Source: Enhydrobacter aerosaccus
Lineage (GTDB): Bacteria; Pseudomonadota; Alphaproteobacteria; Reyranellales; Reyranellaceae
Assembly (NCBI RefSeq): GCF_900167455.1
Contig: NZ_FUWJ01000001.1
Location: 620,001-684,000 of the forward strand
Direction: 5' to 3'
DNA: 64,000 nucleotides
Shown: in pieces, positions 36,937-46,361 of the stretch
Layout of the letters: every line of letters starts with the position of its first letter
Numbering within the stretch: position 1 is the first letter of the stretch
The notes under the pieces: model-generated
Seen by the model: only the letters and a program-made list of their open reading frames with translations
Databases searched by the model: none
What the model was told of the DNA's origin: nothing
Program-made: the position numbers and the translations under genes

Positions 36937-38223
36937 ATGGCTCGGAACAACAGCAATGGCGTCGGCCGCCGCAAGGTCCTGAAGGGGGCTGCGGGCCTGG
37001 CGGGCGCTGCGATCGGCAGCGGCATCGTCGGAGCGCCGACGATCTGGGCCCAGAACAACAAGAACATCGTGCTGCGCCAGTTCGGCACCGGCGTTTCGAA
37101 CATGAACGAGATCGCCGAGAAGTGCAAAGCCGACACCGGCATCACGCTGCAGATGACCGCGCTCGACTCCGATGCCGTCGTGCAGCGCGCGATCACGCAG
37201 CCCAATTCCTACGATATCGCCGACATCGAATACTGGATCGTGAAGAAGGTCTATCCGGCCAACGTCCTGCAGGCGATGAACGTCAAGAAGATCAAGTACT
37301 TCGACCAGATCGTGCCGATCTTCACGTCAGGCAAGCTGACGCCCGACAGCGTCATCGCGCAGGGCACGGCGCCAAACACGGTAAGCTTCGTCGAAGGGGC
37401 GGGATCGACCAAGTTCGCCAAGGGCCAGACCGAGTGGTTCACCGCCATCCCGACGATCTACAACGCCGACACGCTCGGCATCCGGCCCGATCTCGTGGGC
37501 CGCAAGATCGATTCGTGGAAGGACATCCTCGATCCGAAGTTCAAGGGCAAGACCTCGATCCTGAACATTCCGTCGATCGGCATCATGGACGCGGCGATGA
37601 TCTGCGAGGCCGCCGGCATCATGAAGTACGGCGACAAGGGCAACATGACCAAGCCCGAGATCGACAAGACGATCGACTTCCTGATCAAGACCAAGAAGGA
37701 AGGCCAGTTCCGCGCCTTCTGGAAGACCTTCGACGAGTCGGTGAACCTCATGACCTCGGGCGAGGTGGTGATCCAGTCGATGTGGTCGCCGGCGGTCACG
37801 GCGGTGCGGGCCAAGGGCGTGCCGTGCGTGTACCAGCCGCTCAAGGAAGGCTACCGCGCCTGGGGCGGCGGGCTGGCGCTCGCCAAGCACCTGTCGGGCC
37901 CGCAGCTCGACGCCGCCTACGAGTACATCAACTGGTATCTGTCGGGCTGGGCCGGCGCCTTCCTCAATCGCCAGGGCTACTACTCGGCGGTGCTCGATAC
38001 CGCCAAGAAGTACATGACGGAAGACGAATGGGGCTTCTGGATGGAAGGCAAGCCGGCCAAGGGCGACATCAAGAGCCCGCAGGGCAAGGTGATCGAGAAG
38101 GCCGGCGCCGTGCGCGACGGCGGCTCCTTCTACGAGCGCATGGGCCATGTGGCCTGCTGGAACGCCGTGATGGATGAGGACCGCTACATGGTCCAGAAGT
38201 GGAATCAGTTCATCGCGGCTTGA
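36937..38223 (+). CDS. ABC transporter substrate-binding protein (PotD type)
   Basis: A 428-residue periplasmic receptor with a twin-arginine leader (GRRKVLKGAAGLAG, residues 10-23, cleaved after IWA). The mature part has DIADIEYWIVKKVYP, IPTIYNADTLG and GGGLALAKHLSGPQLDAAYEYINWYLSG, typical of polyamine-like and other PotD-family receptors. GAAGGAGTGGAGAG precedes the ATG. The ligand is unknown; the operon's amidohydrolase suggests a cyclic ureide or triazine rather than a polyamine. Confidence 0.92.
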   Translation: MARNNSNGVGRRKVLKGAAGLAGAAIGSGIVGAPTIWAQNNKNIVLRQFGTGVSNMNEIAEKCKADTGITLQMTALDSDAVVQRAITQPNSYDIADIEYWIVKKVYPANVLQAMNVKKIKYFDQIVPIFTSGKLTPDSVIAQGTAPNTVSFVEGAGSTKFAKGQTEWFTAIPTIYNADTLGIRPDLVGRKIDSWKDILDPKFKGKTSILNIPSIGIMDAAMICEAAGIMKYGDKGNMTKPEIDKTIDFLIKTKKEGQFRAFWKTFDESVNLMTSGEVVIQSMWSPAVTAVRAKGVPCVYQPLKEGYRAWGGGLALAKHLSGPQLDAAYEYINWYLSGWAGAFLNRQGYYSAVLDTAKKYMTEDEWGFWMEGKPAKGDIKSPQGKVIEKAGAVRDGGSFYERMGHVACWNAVMDEDRYMVQKWNQFIAA

Positions 38224-38247
38224 TGTCGTTTCTCACCTTCTCATGTT

Positions 38248-38336
38248 CCTCTCCCCCTTGGGGGAGAGGCTAGGTGAGGGGGAGAGATCAGTGCTTCCCC
38301 CTCACCCAACCTCTCCCCCTGGCGGGGGAGAGGGGG
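38248..38336. repeat. Paired palindrome, family C
   Basis: CCTCTCCCCCTTGGGGGAGAGG with GGTGAGGG on one side faces its inverted copy CCCTCACC with CTCTCCCCCTGGCGGGGGAGAG, separated by about 14 bp. It lies inside the operon, between the binding-protein gene and the first permease, and could form a stem that stabilises the upstream message or lowers downstream expression. Confidence 0.88.
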
Positions 38337-38347
38337 CATGAAACGAG

Positions 38348-39202
38348 ATGAAACGCGCAGCTTACTGGGCCCCCTATCTGCAGGTTACGCCGCTGGCGCT
38401 GGTGTTCCTGGTGTTCCTGGTGATTCCCATCGCCACGATCGTGGTGGTGAGCTTCTTCGACTACAACACCACGCAGATCATTCCGGCCTTCCTGCGCCAG
38501 AACTACGAGGAGCTGCTGACCTCGCCGGTCACCTGGCAGACCTATCTCCAGACCATCGAGTTCGCCGCCATCACCTGGCTGATCACCTTCCTGATCGGCT
38601 TCACGATCGCCTATTTCCTCGCCTTCTACGTCCGGTCGACGACCTTGCAGACGGTGCTGTTCCTGGTCTGCACCATCCCGTTCTGGACCTCCAACGTCAT
38701 CCGCATGATCTCGTGGATCCCGTTCCTGGGACGCAACGGACTCGCCAACATGACGCTGATGCAACTCGGGCTGATCCATGAGCCGCTCGAGTTCCTGCTC
38801 TACTCGAACTTCTCGGTCGTGCTGGTCTATGTGCACCTCTACACGCTGTTCATGGTGGTGCCGATCTTCAACTCGATGATGCGCATCGACCGCAGTCTGC
38901 TGGAAGCCGCGCTCGATGCCGGCGCGACGGGCTGGCAGACGCTGGTCAATGTCATCCTGCCGCTGTGCAAGCCCGGCATCGCCATCGGTTCGATCTTCGT
39001 CGTCACCATCGTCATGGGCGACTTCGTGACGGTGCGCATGATGAGCGGCGGCCTCAGCGCCTCGGTGGCGCTGATGATGGCCAATGCGATGTCGCTGCTG
39101 CAGTACCCTGCCGCCGCCGCCAATGCGGTGATCCTGCTGATCGTCGTGCTGATGATCGTGGCGGCGATGATGCGGCTGGTCGATATCCGCAAGGAGCTGT
39201 GA
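38348..39202 (+). CDS. ABC transporter permease (PotB type)
   Basis: A 284-residue inner-membrane permease with six hydrophobic segments. The cytoplasmic EAA loop reads EAALDAGATGWQTLVNVILP (about residues 182-201), which contacts the ATPase. ATG 38348 follows the family C palindrome directly and has only a weak ribosome site (GAGATG). It forms the channel with the next gene, which starts one base after its stop. Confidence 0.93.
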   Translation: MKRAAYWAPYLQVTPLALVFLVFLVIPIATIVVVSFFDYNTTQIIPAFLRQNYEELLTSPVTWQTYLQTIEFAAITWLITFLIGFTIAYFLAFYVRSTTLQTVLFLVCTIPFWTSNVIRMISWIPFLGRNGLANMTLMQLGLIHEPLEFLLYSNFSVVLVYVHLYTLFMVVPIFNSMMRIDRSLLEAALDAGATGWQTLVNVILPLCKPGIAIGSIFVVTIVMGDFVTVRMMSGGLSASVALMMANAMSLLQYPAAAANAVILLIVVLMIVAAMMRLVDIRKEL

Positions 39203-39203
39203 C

Positions 39204-40046
39204 GTGACCCACGGCAAGCGCGGTCCCGTATTCTGGCTGCTGGCGGCGTTCTTCACGCTGTTCGTGCTGTTCCTCTATGGGCCGACCATCACCATCCTGA
39301 TTCTGTCGTTCCAGGGGCCCGCGGGGCAGCTGACCTTTCCGATGAACGGCTTCTCGCTGCACTGGTTCGCGAACCTGTTCGAGCCGCAGATGGTGGGCGA
39401 CTTCGGCGGTGCGCTACGGCGCTCGCTGATCCTCGGCGTCGCAGTGATGATCGTCACCGTGGTGTTCTCCTTCTCGGCCGGCCTGGCGTTCCGGCGTCGC
39501 TTCCTCGGCTCGAACCTGATCTTCTACCTGGCGATCGCCAGCCTGATCGTGCCGTCGATCCTGATCAGCCTCGGCATCGGCCTGCTGTTCCGCGTGCTGG
39601 AGATCGATCCGGCCTGGTACAGCTCCGCCTTCGGCGCCCATCTCACCTGGACCTTGCCGTTCGGCCTGCTGATCATGTTCGCGGTCTTCAATCGCTTCGA
39701 TCGGCGCTACGAGGAGGCGGCGCGCGATCTCGGCGCCACGCCATGGCAGACCGTGCGGCATGTCATCATTCCGATCGTCGCGCCGAGCCTGATCGGCGTC
39801 GGGCTGTTTGGCTTCACCCTGTCCTATGACGAGTATGCGCGCAGCCTCTACACGGCCGGCAACTTCAACACCCTGCCCCTCGAGATCTACGGCATGACCA
39901 CCAACGTCACGACGCCGGTGCTCTACGCGCTCGGCAGCGTGACCACGGGCCTGTCGTTCCTGGTCATCGCCATCGCGCTCGTTTCCTTCACCTGGATGCG
40001 GCGGCGCAGGGAGCGGCACGGCAGCGACGCCGGCAAGGCGGCATGA
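39204..40046 (+). CDS. ABC transporter permease (PotC type)
   Basis: A 280-residue permease with six membrane spans and the EAA loop [20 protein letters not shown] (about residues 172-191). The start is GTG 39204, with AAGGAG in the end of the previous gene as ribosome site. Its stop overlaps the start of the amidohydrolase gene (ATGA), which ties the enzyme to the transporter. Confidence 0.93.
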   Translation: MTHGKRGPVFWLLAAFFTLFVLFLYGPTITILILSFQGPAGQLTFPMNGFSLHWFANLFEPQMVGDFGGALRRSLILGVAVMIVTVVFSFSAGLAFRRRFLGSNLIFYLAIASLIVPSILISLGIGLLFRVLEIDPAWYSSAFGAHLTWTLPFGLLIMFAVFNRFDRRYEEAARDLGATPWQTVRHVIIPIVAPSLIGVGLFGFTLSYDEYARSLYTAGNFNTLPLEIYGMTTNVTTPVLYALGSVTTGLSFLVIAIALVSFTWMRRRRERHGSDAGKAA

Positions 40047-41146
40047 CACGGCGGGCGGGGGTGCTGCGGCTGGCGACGGCCGGACCACAGGATACCGCGC
40101 CGCTGGCGGAGGCTATCGATCGCGGCGATATCGATCCCGCGACCGTCGTGGCCATCGTCGGCAAGACTGAAGGCAATGGCTGCGTCAACGATTTCACCCG
40201 CGGCTATGCCACGCTGGCGCTTAAGCTGCTGCTGGCCGAGCGATTGAGCTGCCCCTTGTCGGACATCGAGCGTCGCGTCGCGATCGTGATGTCGGGCGGC
40301 ACCGAGGGCGGGCTGTCGCCGCACATGCTGGTTTTTTGTCGCGAGACAACGGGTGAAGCGGCCGCAGCGCCGCGGCTCGCCATCGGCATCGGCCTCACGC
40401 GCGCGTTCCGCCCCGAGGAGATCGGCCGCGCCGGACAGATCGAGGCCACCGCCGAGGCGGTGCGCGAGGCGATGGCCGATGCCGGCATCGCTTCGGCGGC
40501 CGACGTGCACTTCGTGCAGATCAAGTGTCCGCTGCTGACCAAGGAGCGCATCGAGGAGGCGGCGGGCCGGGGAGCCGTGACGACGACCGCCGACACCTAT
40601 CATTCGATGGCCTTGTCGCGCGGCGCGTCGGCGCTGGGCGTCGCCCGCGCCCTCGGCGAGATCGACACCGCGCCGGAGGCCGCCGTCTGTCGCGACTGGT
40701 CGCTGTTCTCGCGCGTGGCCAGCGCGTCGGCCGGCGTCGAACTGCTGCGCAATGAAATCGTCGTGCTGGGCAACGCGCCAGGCTGGGGCGGCGACCTCGT
40801 GATCGATCACGACGTCATGACCGATGCCATCGACGCGCATGCCGTCCGGCGCACCCTGCAGCGCTTGGGGATCGGCGAGGACGGCATCGTTGCGGTCCTC
40901 GCCAAGGCGGAAGCCGCACCATCCGGCACTATCCGCGGCCGGCGTCACACCATGCTCGACGACAGCGATATCCATTCGACCCGCCATGCCCGCGCTCTGG
41001 TGGGCGGCGTTCTGGCCGGCGTGATCGGCGACACCATGCTCTACGTCTCCGGCGGCGCCGAGCACCAGGGCCCGGCCGGCGGCGGCCCGGTCGCGATCAT
41101 CGGCCACGCCCGCGATGCCGGAAGGAGCCGTCAATCCGCGGCGTGA
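40043..41146 (+). CDS. Cyanuric acid hydrolase / barbiturase family ring-opening amidohydrolase
   Basis: A 367-residue enzyme of the AtzD/TrzD/barbiturase family, whose threefold fold carries three Ser-Lys pairs and opens a cyclic ureide (cyanuric acid to carboxybiuret, or barbiturate to ureidomalonate). The three repeats are visible: Lys41 ([18 protein letters not shown]) with Ser84 ([12 protein letters not shown]); Lys161 ([11 protein letters not shown]) with Ser at about 227 (VASASAG); Lys288 (LAKAE) with Ser336 ([16 protein letters not shown]). It overlaps the PotC-type permease (ATGA) and is the last gene of the sigma-54 operon. Its 3' end overlaps the convergent ATPase gene by 16 bp. 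Which ring it opens cannot be decided from sequence. Confidence 0.93.
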   Translation: MTRRAGVLRLATAGPQDTAPLAEAIDRGDIDPATVVAIVGKTEGNGCVNDFTRGYATLALKLLLAERLSCPLSDIERRVAIVMSGGTEGGLSPHMLVFCRETTGEAAAAPRLAIGIGLTRAFRPEEIGRAGQIEATAEAVREAMADAGIASAADVHFVQIKCPLLTKERIEEAAGRGAVTTTADTYHSMALSRGASALGVARALGEIDTAPEAAVCRDWSLFSRVASASAGVELLRNEIVVLGNAPGWGGDLVIDHDVMTDAIDAHAVRRTLQRLGIGEDGIVAVLAKAEAAPSGTIRGRRHTMLDDSDIHSTRHARALVGGVLAGVIGDTMLYVSGGAEHQGPAGGGPVAIIGHARDAGRSRQSAA

Positions 41147-42231
41147 CCGTCGTCGCGGTAGGCCCAGCAGGTTTCGGGGGGCAGGGTGAGGGCGATGTCA
41201 CCGTTGGCGTGGTGGCGCGCGGCGGTGCCGAGTTCGAGCGCCTCGAGGCGCTGGCCGCCGAGGTCGAGATCGTAGACGGTCTGCATACCCTGGTAGCGGC
41301 ACTCCAGGACGCGGCCGGAGAAGACGTTGCGGTCGCCGCGCTCGCCGAGCCGCACGTTCTCGGCCCGCAACGCGACGCGTGCCGTATCGCCAGCCGAGAG
41401 GGGCTGCGGCGTCCAGGCCTCGATACGCCCGGCAGCACCGAGATCGATCGTCGCCGTCTCGCCCGTGCGGCCCAACACCTTGCCCAGCAGCACGTTGGAG
41501 GCGCCGGTGAAGTTGGCGACGAAGGCATCCGCGGGCCGGTTGTAGATCTCGCCGGGTGGCGCCATCTGCAGCAGCTTGCCGTTGCGCATCACGCCGATGC
41601 GGTCCCCCAGAACGACGGCCTCGGTCTGATCGTGCGTGACATAGAGGCCGGTCATACCGGTCTGCTTCAGGATGCGGCGCAGTTCGTCGCGCAGATGGAC
41701 GCGCAGCTTGGCATCGAGGTTCGACAGCGGCTCGTCGAGCAGCAGCAGTTGCGGGCGATAGACCAGGCTGCGGGCCAGCGCCACGCGCTGCATCTGCCCG
41801 CCGGACAGGGAGGTCACGGGACGTTCGGCATAGTCGCCGAGCCCGACCAGCTCGAGCGTCTCCCTGACCTTGGCGTTGATGTCGCCGTTCGCCTTGCGAC
41901 GGTGCTTGAGCGGATAGGCCACGTTCTGCCGCACCGTCATGTGCGGCCACACGGCGTAGGACTGGAACACCATGCCGATGTCGCGTTCGCGCGGACTGAC
42001 CAGCAGCCCGCGTTCCGGCTCCGACACCACGCGGCCGGCGATCGAGATGCGCCCGCCGGTCGGATGCTCGAGCCCCGCGACGCAGCGCAGGGTCGTGGTC
42101 TTGCCACAGCCCGACGGCCCCAGCAGCACGACGATCTCGCCGGCCGGCACGTCGAAGCTCACGCCGTCGACGGCCGGTCGGCCAGTACCGAACTTCTTGA
42201 CCAGATCCTCGATGAGCAGCGCTGCACTCAC
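41131..42231 (-). CDS. ABC transporter ATP-binding protein (FbpC/PotA type)
   Basis: A 366-residue ATPase with Walker [11 protein letters not shown]-loop [11 protein letters not shown], signature LSGGQMQR, Walker [12 protein letters not shown], switch VTHDQTEA and a C-terminal TOBE domain. The start is GTG 42231, overlapping the stop of the binding-protein gene (GTGA). It is the last gene of a permease - binding protein - ATPase operon of the Fe3+/2-aminoethylphosphonate/thiamine type, a different subfamily from the importer on the plus strand. Confidence 0.93.
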   Translation of the reverse strand: MSAALLIEDLVKKFGTGRPAVDGVSFDVPAGEIVVLLGPSGCGKTTTLRCVAGLEHPTGGRISIAGRVVSEPERGLLVSPRERDIGMVFQSYAVWPHMTVRQNVAYPLKHRRKANGDINAKVRETLELVGLGDYAERPVTSLSGGQMQRVALARSLVYRPQLLLLDEPLSNLDAKLRVHLRDELRRILKQTGMTGLYVTHDQTEAVVLGDRIGVMRNGKLLQMAPPGEIYNRPADAFVANFTGASNVLLGKVLGRTGETATIDLGAAGRIEAWTPQPLSAGDTARVALRAENVRLGERGDRNVFSGRVLECRYQGMQTVYDLDLGGQRLEALELGTAARHHANGDIALTLPPETCWAYRDDGHAAD

Positions 42232-43256
42232 TGGCGATACCCGTAGGTCTTGTTCCATTCGTCCAGCCACGCATCGCGCAGCTTCTCGAACTCGTCGAAC
42301 TTCGGCACCCACACCTTGATGACCTTGGGGTCCCAGCCCTTGGGCAGCGCCGGCGGATCCTTCATGGAGGTGATGTTGCCGAGTTTCTCGATCTGGAACT
42401 TCTGGCCTTCCCGGGACAGGCGCCAGTTCATGAACAGCTTGGCGGCGTTGGGACTCCTGGAGGTCTTGGGAATGCCGTCGGAATAGGGCACGATCGGCAC
42501 ACCCTCGGGCGCGAAGATCGCCTCGGCCGGCGCGCCTTCGACGATCTTGGTGTAGATGATGTTGTAGAGCAGCGGCGCGATCGAGATCTCGCCGCGCACC
42601 AGCGCGTCCGAGGTCGGGGCGCCGGACGGATAGAGCGCGATGCCGAGCTCGGCCTGCTTCTTCCAGTAATCGTCGCCCAGCACCTGGCGCTCGAACATGA
42701 CGCGGGTCCAGGTGGTGCCGCCCGATGGCCCCACCACCTGGCCGATCTGCTTGCCCTTGTATTCCGGCTTGGTGAGATCCATCCAGGTCTTGGGCGCGTT
42801 CTTCACAAGCTGCGTGTTGTAGGCGATACACCAGCCGAGCGTCGCGCCAGGCCATAGCTTGGGCGAGACCATGGCGTCGGGCCGGTAATCGACGGCATTG
42901 GGCGGCGCGTAATCCTGGAACAGATCGACCAGCTCCAGCATCAGCCCGCGGTCCGAATGGTTGATGACGTCGGCGGCGAGCTTGCCGGCTGCCGCCTCGG
43001 TCTTGATCCGCGTGATGAGCTGACCGCCCGGGGCCCGCACCATCGCCACCTTGATCTTGGGGAAGCGCTTGTTGAAGGCCTTGATGACCTCCTGCTCGAC
43101 CTCGGCGAAGTTGGCCGTGTAGTAGGTGATCGCGCCTTCCTTCTCCGCCGCCGCGATCAACTCCTTGCCGCCGAAATCCTCGTCAGCGGCGCGTGCCGGC
43201 AAGGTCCAGCTTGCCGCCGCGCCGGCAAGGCCGGCCATCAGGGTTCTGCGCTTCAT
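42228..43256 (-). CDS. ABC transporter substrate-binding protein (FbpA / PhnS type)
   Basis: A 342-residue periplasmic receptor with a signal peptide (MKRRTLMAGLAGAAASWTLPARA). The mature protein begins with the family pattern LIAAAEKEGAITYYTANF and has AAAGKLAADVINHSD, WPGATLGWCIAYNTQLV and EGVPIVPYSDGIPKTSRSPNAA. Tyrosine ligands for Fe3+ are not evident at the usual YY positions, so an organic ligand is more likely than iron. A strong ribosome site (GGAGGGAACG) precedes the ATG. It lies between the fused permease and the ATPase. Confidence 0.9.
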   Translation of the reverse strand: MKRRTLMAGLAGAAASWTLPARAADEDFGGKELIAAAEKEGAITYYTANFAEVEQEVIKAFNKRFPKIKVAMVRAPGGQLITRIKTEAAAGKLAADVINHSDRGLMLELVDLFQDYAPPNAVDYRPDAMVSPKLWPGATLGWCIAYNTQLVKNAPKTWMDLTKPEYKGKQIGQVVGPSGGTTWTRVMFERQVLGDDYWKKQAELGIALYPSGAPTSDALVRGEISIAPLLYNIIYTKIVEGAPAEAIFAPEGVPIVPYSDGIPKTSRSPNAAKLFMNWRLSREGQKFQIEKLGNITSMKDPPALPKGWDPKVIKVWVPKFDEFEKLRDAWLDEWNKTYGYRQ

Positions 43257-43291
43257 GATCCGTTCCCTCCTGCTTTCGATTTGTTGTTTGG

Positions 43292-45055
43292 TCAGCCGAC
43301 GCGGCCGCCGCCCTGGGCGGCACCGCGCGATAGCCAATGGGTGAGGCCGAGCAGCACCGCGAGAATCAGGGTCTGCACCAGGCTGAAGGCGGCGGTCTTG
43401 CCGGTATTGCCGCCCTCGTAATAGTCGAGCAGCAGCACGGCCATCACGGTGGTGTCGCTGGTGTAGAGGAACAGCGACGAGCCGAGCTCGCGGATCGCCA
43501 GCACGAACAGCAGCGTCATTGCCGCGACCACGCCGGGTCGTGCCAGCGGCAGCACGATCGTGGCAATGGTGCTCAGGATGCCGCGGCCGCAGATCCAGGC
43601 CGCCTCCTCGAGCTCCTTGTGGATCTGCAGGAACGACGTCGAGAGCGCCTTGACCGTGTCCGGCATGAAGCGGGCGATGAAGGCGAGCGCCAGGATCCAG
43701 ATCGTGCCGTAGAGACCTCCTGGCAGGCCGATCCAGGCCCACAGATAGGCCACGCCCACGACCAGGCCAGGAATGGCGACGGGCACGGTGGCGAGCAGGT
43801 CGATGACGCGGCGCCCCGCCACATGCGTGCGGTTCACCGTGTAACCGATGGCGAAGGCGAGCGCGCCGCCCAGCACGGCGGTGATGACGCCGACCTTGAG
43901 CGTGTTCCAGATCGACAGCATCGTCAGCGGATTGTCGAACACGGCGTTGAAATGGGTGAGGCTGTAGGCGCGCATATCGAACAGCGCGTCGAAGTCCTTG
44001 ATGAACAGGAACTTGCGGAAGGCAGCGATCACCAGCGCGAGCGTCGGCAGCACGACGACGATGACGAGATAGACCAGCGCCAGCCCGAAGGTGAACCAAC
44101 GCCAGCTGCCGAGATTGAGGCTGCGCGGCCGGAATGCCTTGCCGGCCACGGTGGCGAAGCTGCGTCCGCTCAGCACGCGCTGCTGCGCCCAGACCAGGAT
44201 CGCCGTGACGATCATCAGCAGGATCGCGACCGCCGCGGCGGTGTTGTAGAGCGGCGGGCTCCAGGCCGTGAGCTTGAAGATGTAGGTCGTCAGCACGTTT
44301 ATGTTGGCTGGCGCGCCGAGTGCGGCGGGAATGCCGTAGATGCCCAGCATGACGACGAAGGAGAGCAGCGAGCCGGCCAGGATGGCAGGCGCGATCAGCG
44401 GGAAGGTGACGGTGAAGAGCGTCGTGAAGGCCGAGGCGCCGGATACCTCGGATGCCTCCTCGAGGCTCGGATCCATGTTGCGCAGCGCCGAGGCCGTGAA
44501 CATGTAGACGTACGGCGCATAATACATCCCGAACACGGCGATCAGGCCGGTCATGGAATAGAAGTCGAAGCGGAAGTCGATACCCAGCCACTTCAGCGCG
44601 GTGTTGAGCAGGCCGGTCTTCGGCGAGCCCAGGATGCCCCAGGCGACGCCCGCGACAAGCGGCGGCACGAACAGCGGGATCATGCTGGCGCCGGCGATGA
44701 AGCCCTTGAAGGGCGTGTTGGTGCGCACGACGATCCAGGAGAAGAAGAGTCCGATCACCACCGCCAGGGCAGTGCCGCCACCGCAGGCGGCGAGGGCGTT
44801 GACGAAGGCGAGATGGACGTTCTCGTTCTCCAGCACCTCGACGAAATGCGCGATCGACGGCCGGAAGGCGCCGAAGCCGTCGACCACCGGATTGGAATCG
44901 CTCAGCGCGCCGAAGATCAGCATCAGCAACGGATAGGCAACGAGGAAGGTCAGGATCAGAAGAAGCGCACCGACCCAGAGCGGCGCCGCCAGCCTACGTG
45001 GCGGGCGCACGGTCTCCACGGAGTCGGGCAGGGCAGCCGCCTGCGTCGCCGTCAC
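43292..45055 (-). CDS. Fused ABC permease, FbpB type
   Basis: A 587-residue membrane protein with about twelve spans, formed by two fused permease halves. EAA-type loops occur in both (EEASEVSGASAFTTLFTVTFP near residue 200 and LEEAAWICGRGILSTIATIVLP near 480). This layout is usual for iron, thiamine and aminoethylphosphonate importers. It is the first gene of its operon, and the promoter should lie in the 100 bp shared with the divergent deacetylase-family gene. Confidence 0.92.
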   Translation of the reverse strand: MTATQAAALPDSVETVRPPRRLAAPLWVGALLLILTFLVAYPLLMLIFGALSDSNPVVDGFGAFRPSIAHFVEVLENENVHLAFVNALAACGGGTALAVVIGLFFSWIVVRTNTPFKGFIAGASMIPLFVPPLVAGVAWGILGSPKTGLLNTALKWLGIDFRFDFYSMTGLIAVFGMYYAPYVYMFTASALRNMDPSLEEASEVSGASAFTTLFTVTFPLIAPAILAGSLLSFVVMLGIYGIPAALGAPANINVLTTYIFKLTAWSPPLYNTAAAVAILLMIVTAILVWAQQRVLSGRSFATVAGKAFRPRSLNLGSWRWFTFGLALVYLVIVVVLPTLALVIAAFRKFLFIKDFDALFDMRAYSLTHFNAVFDNPLTMLSIWNTLKVGVITAVLGGALAFAIGYTVNRTHVAGRRVIDLLATVPVAIPGLVVGVAYLWAWIGLPGGLYGTIWILALAFIARFMPDTVKALSTSFLQIHKELEEAAWICGRGILSTIATIVLPLARPGVVAAMTLLFVLAIRELGSSLFLYTSDTTVMAVLLLDYYEGGNTGKTAAFSLVQTLILAVLLGLTHWLSRGAAQGGGRVG

Positions 45056-45155
45056 GAAGTCCTCCCATGCGGGCCAGCCTCTTTTTGCCGGGCCGGCGCT
45101 TGTTCATTTGGACTGCACCGTAGCCGATCATGATCGCCGAGGCTACGTTCCGGTG

Positions 45156-46046
45156 ATGAAACTTCGACACCACGATCGCTATGACTATGTCCCGCTGCGC
45201 GGCCGCACACCCTACGCCTGGCCCAATGGACAGCGACTCGCCGTCTACTTCGCGCTCAACCTGGAGCACTTCTCCTTCGGCGAGGGGCTGGGGGCCGAGT
45301 TGGCTCCGGGCGGGCCGCAGCCGGACGTCCTGAACTTCGCCTGGCGGGATTACGGCAACCGGGTCGGCGCCTGGTATCTGCACGACGCCTTCGATGCCCT
45401 GAAGCTGCCGATGGCGGCGCTGGTGAACAGCGCGATGTACGATTATGCGCCGGCCCTCGTGGCGGCCCATCGCGCCCGTGGCGACGAGATCGTGGGCCAT
45501 GGCCGCACCAATGCGGAGCGTCAGGGCACGCTTACGGAAGGCGAGGAACGCGCCTTGATCGCCGAGGCGACGGAGCGCCTGGCCAAGGAGGAGGGGCGAC
45601 GCCCCGACGGCTGGCTCGGCCCGTGGATCTCGCACAGCCATCTCACGCCGGACCTGCTGGCCGAGGCCGGGTACCGCTATCTCCTCGACTGGTGCATGGA
45701 TGACCAGCCGATCTGGTTCAGATGCCGCGGTGGCAAGCGGATCATGGCGGTGCCCTATCCGCAGGAACTGAACGACATTCCGGCCATCGTCGGCCGCAAG
45801 ATGGGCGCCGCCGATTTCGCCGACACGATCGTCGACCAGTTCGACGAGATGCTGCAGCTGTCCCGCGAGCGCCCGCTGGTGATGGGCGTGGCGCTCCACG
45901 CCTACATCGTCGGCCAGCCGCATCGGTTGAAGCATCTGCGGCGAGCCCTGCAGCACATCCTGACGCGCCAGGACTCGATCTGGCTGACCACGCCGGGCGC
46001 CATCGCCCGCCACTGCGAGGCGTTGCCGGCAGGGATCGTGCCTTAG
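45156..46046 (+). CDS. Polysaccharide deacetylase / PuuE allantoinase-like protein
   Basis: A 296-residue protein of the NodB/CE4 fold, closest in layout to PuuE-type allantoinases and related cyclic-imide hydrolases. Visible blocks are PNGQRLAVYFALNLEHFSFG, NSAMYDYAP, RGDEIVGHGRTNAERQGTL and RYLLDWCMDDQP. Classical deacetylases have an H-x3-H metal motif after the GHE/SHT turn; here it reads HGRTNAE, so metal binding may differ. The start is MKLRHHDRYDYV at 45156; an upstream ATG at 45108 adds 16 atypical residues. It is divergent from the second ABC importer, consistent with a role in using the imported compound. Confidence 0.8.
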   Translation: MKLRHHDRYDYVPLRGRTPYAWPNGQRLAVYFALNLEHFSFGEGLGAELAPGGPQPDVLNFAWRDYGNRVGAWYLHDAFDALKLPMAALVNSAMYDYAPALVAAHRARGDEIVGHGRTNAERQGTLTEGEERALIAEATERLAKEEGRRPDGWLGPWISHSHLTPDLLAEAGYRYLLDWCMDDQPIWFRCRGGKRIMAVPYPQELNDIPAIVGRKMGAADFADTIVDQFDEMLQLSRERPLVMGVALHAYIVGQPHRLKHLRRALQHILTRQDSIWLTTPGAIARHCEALPAGIVP

Positions 46047-46361
46047 GTTCCGGACCCCATCATGGGACGATGGCGGCTGCGGTCCTGCATGCCGGCCAAG
46101 CCTCCAACTCAAGGCATTTGACCTATTTCCTTTTGGAGGGGGTGAGGGCAAACGCCTATGGAATCACCAACGGCATTCGGCGTTTGCTCACCGAGAACGG
46201 CGCCGATCGGGCGGTCTCGACCGAGCGCTGTCAGGCGGGCATTCTTGCGGATGTCCGTTCGGCCCCCCCCCGAGGACAATGTTGATGATACCAGCTTTCT
46301 CGGCCGGCGCCGGATGGACAACCTGTTGAAAGCTCACGCCTAGCGAACAGGGGGGCCTTTC
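46047..46361. other. 315-bp intergenic stretch with a hairpin and a C9 tract
   Basis: No gene is convincing here. GGCAAACGCC (46147-46156) and GGCGTTTGC (46179-46187), extended by GTGAG / CTCAC outside, form a stem with a 22-nt loop. A run of nine C lies at 46263-46271. The ribosome site of the next gene (GGGGGG at about 46350) is at the end. The hairpin could be a leader structure for the beta-helix gene. Confidence 0.5.

Noticed and set aside
43337-45133. A 598-codon plus-strand frame
   Set aside because: It is antisense to the fused permease and rich in His, Gln and Arg, which is typical of a shadow.
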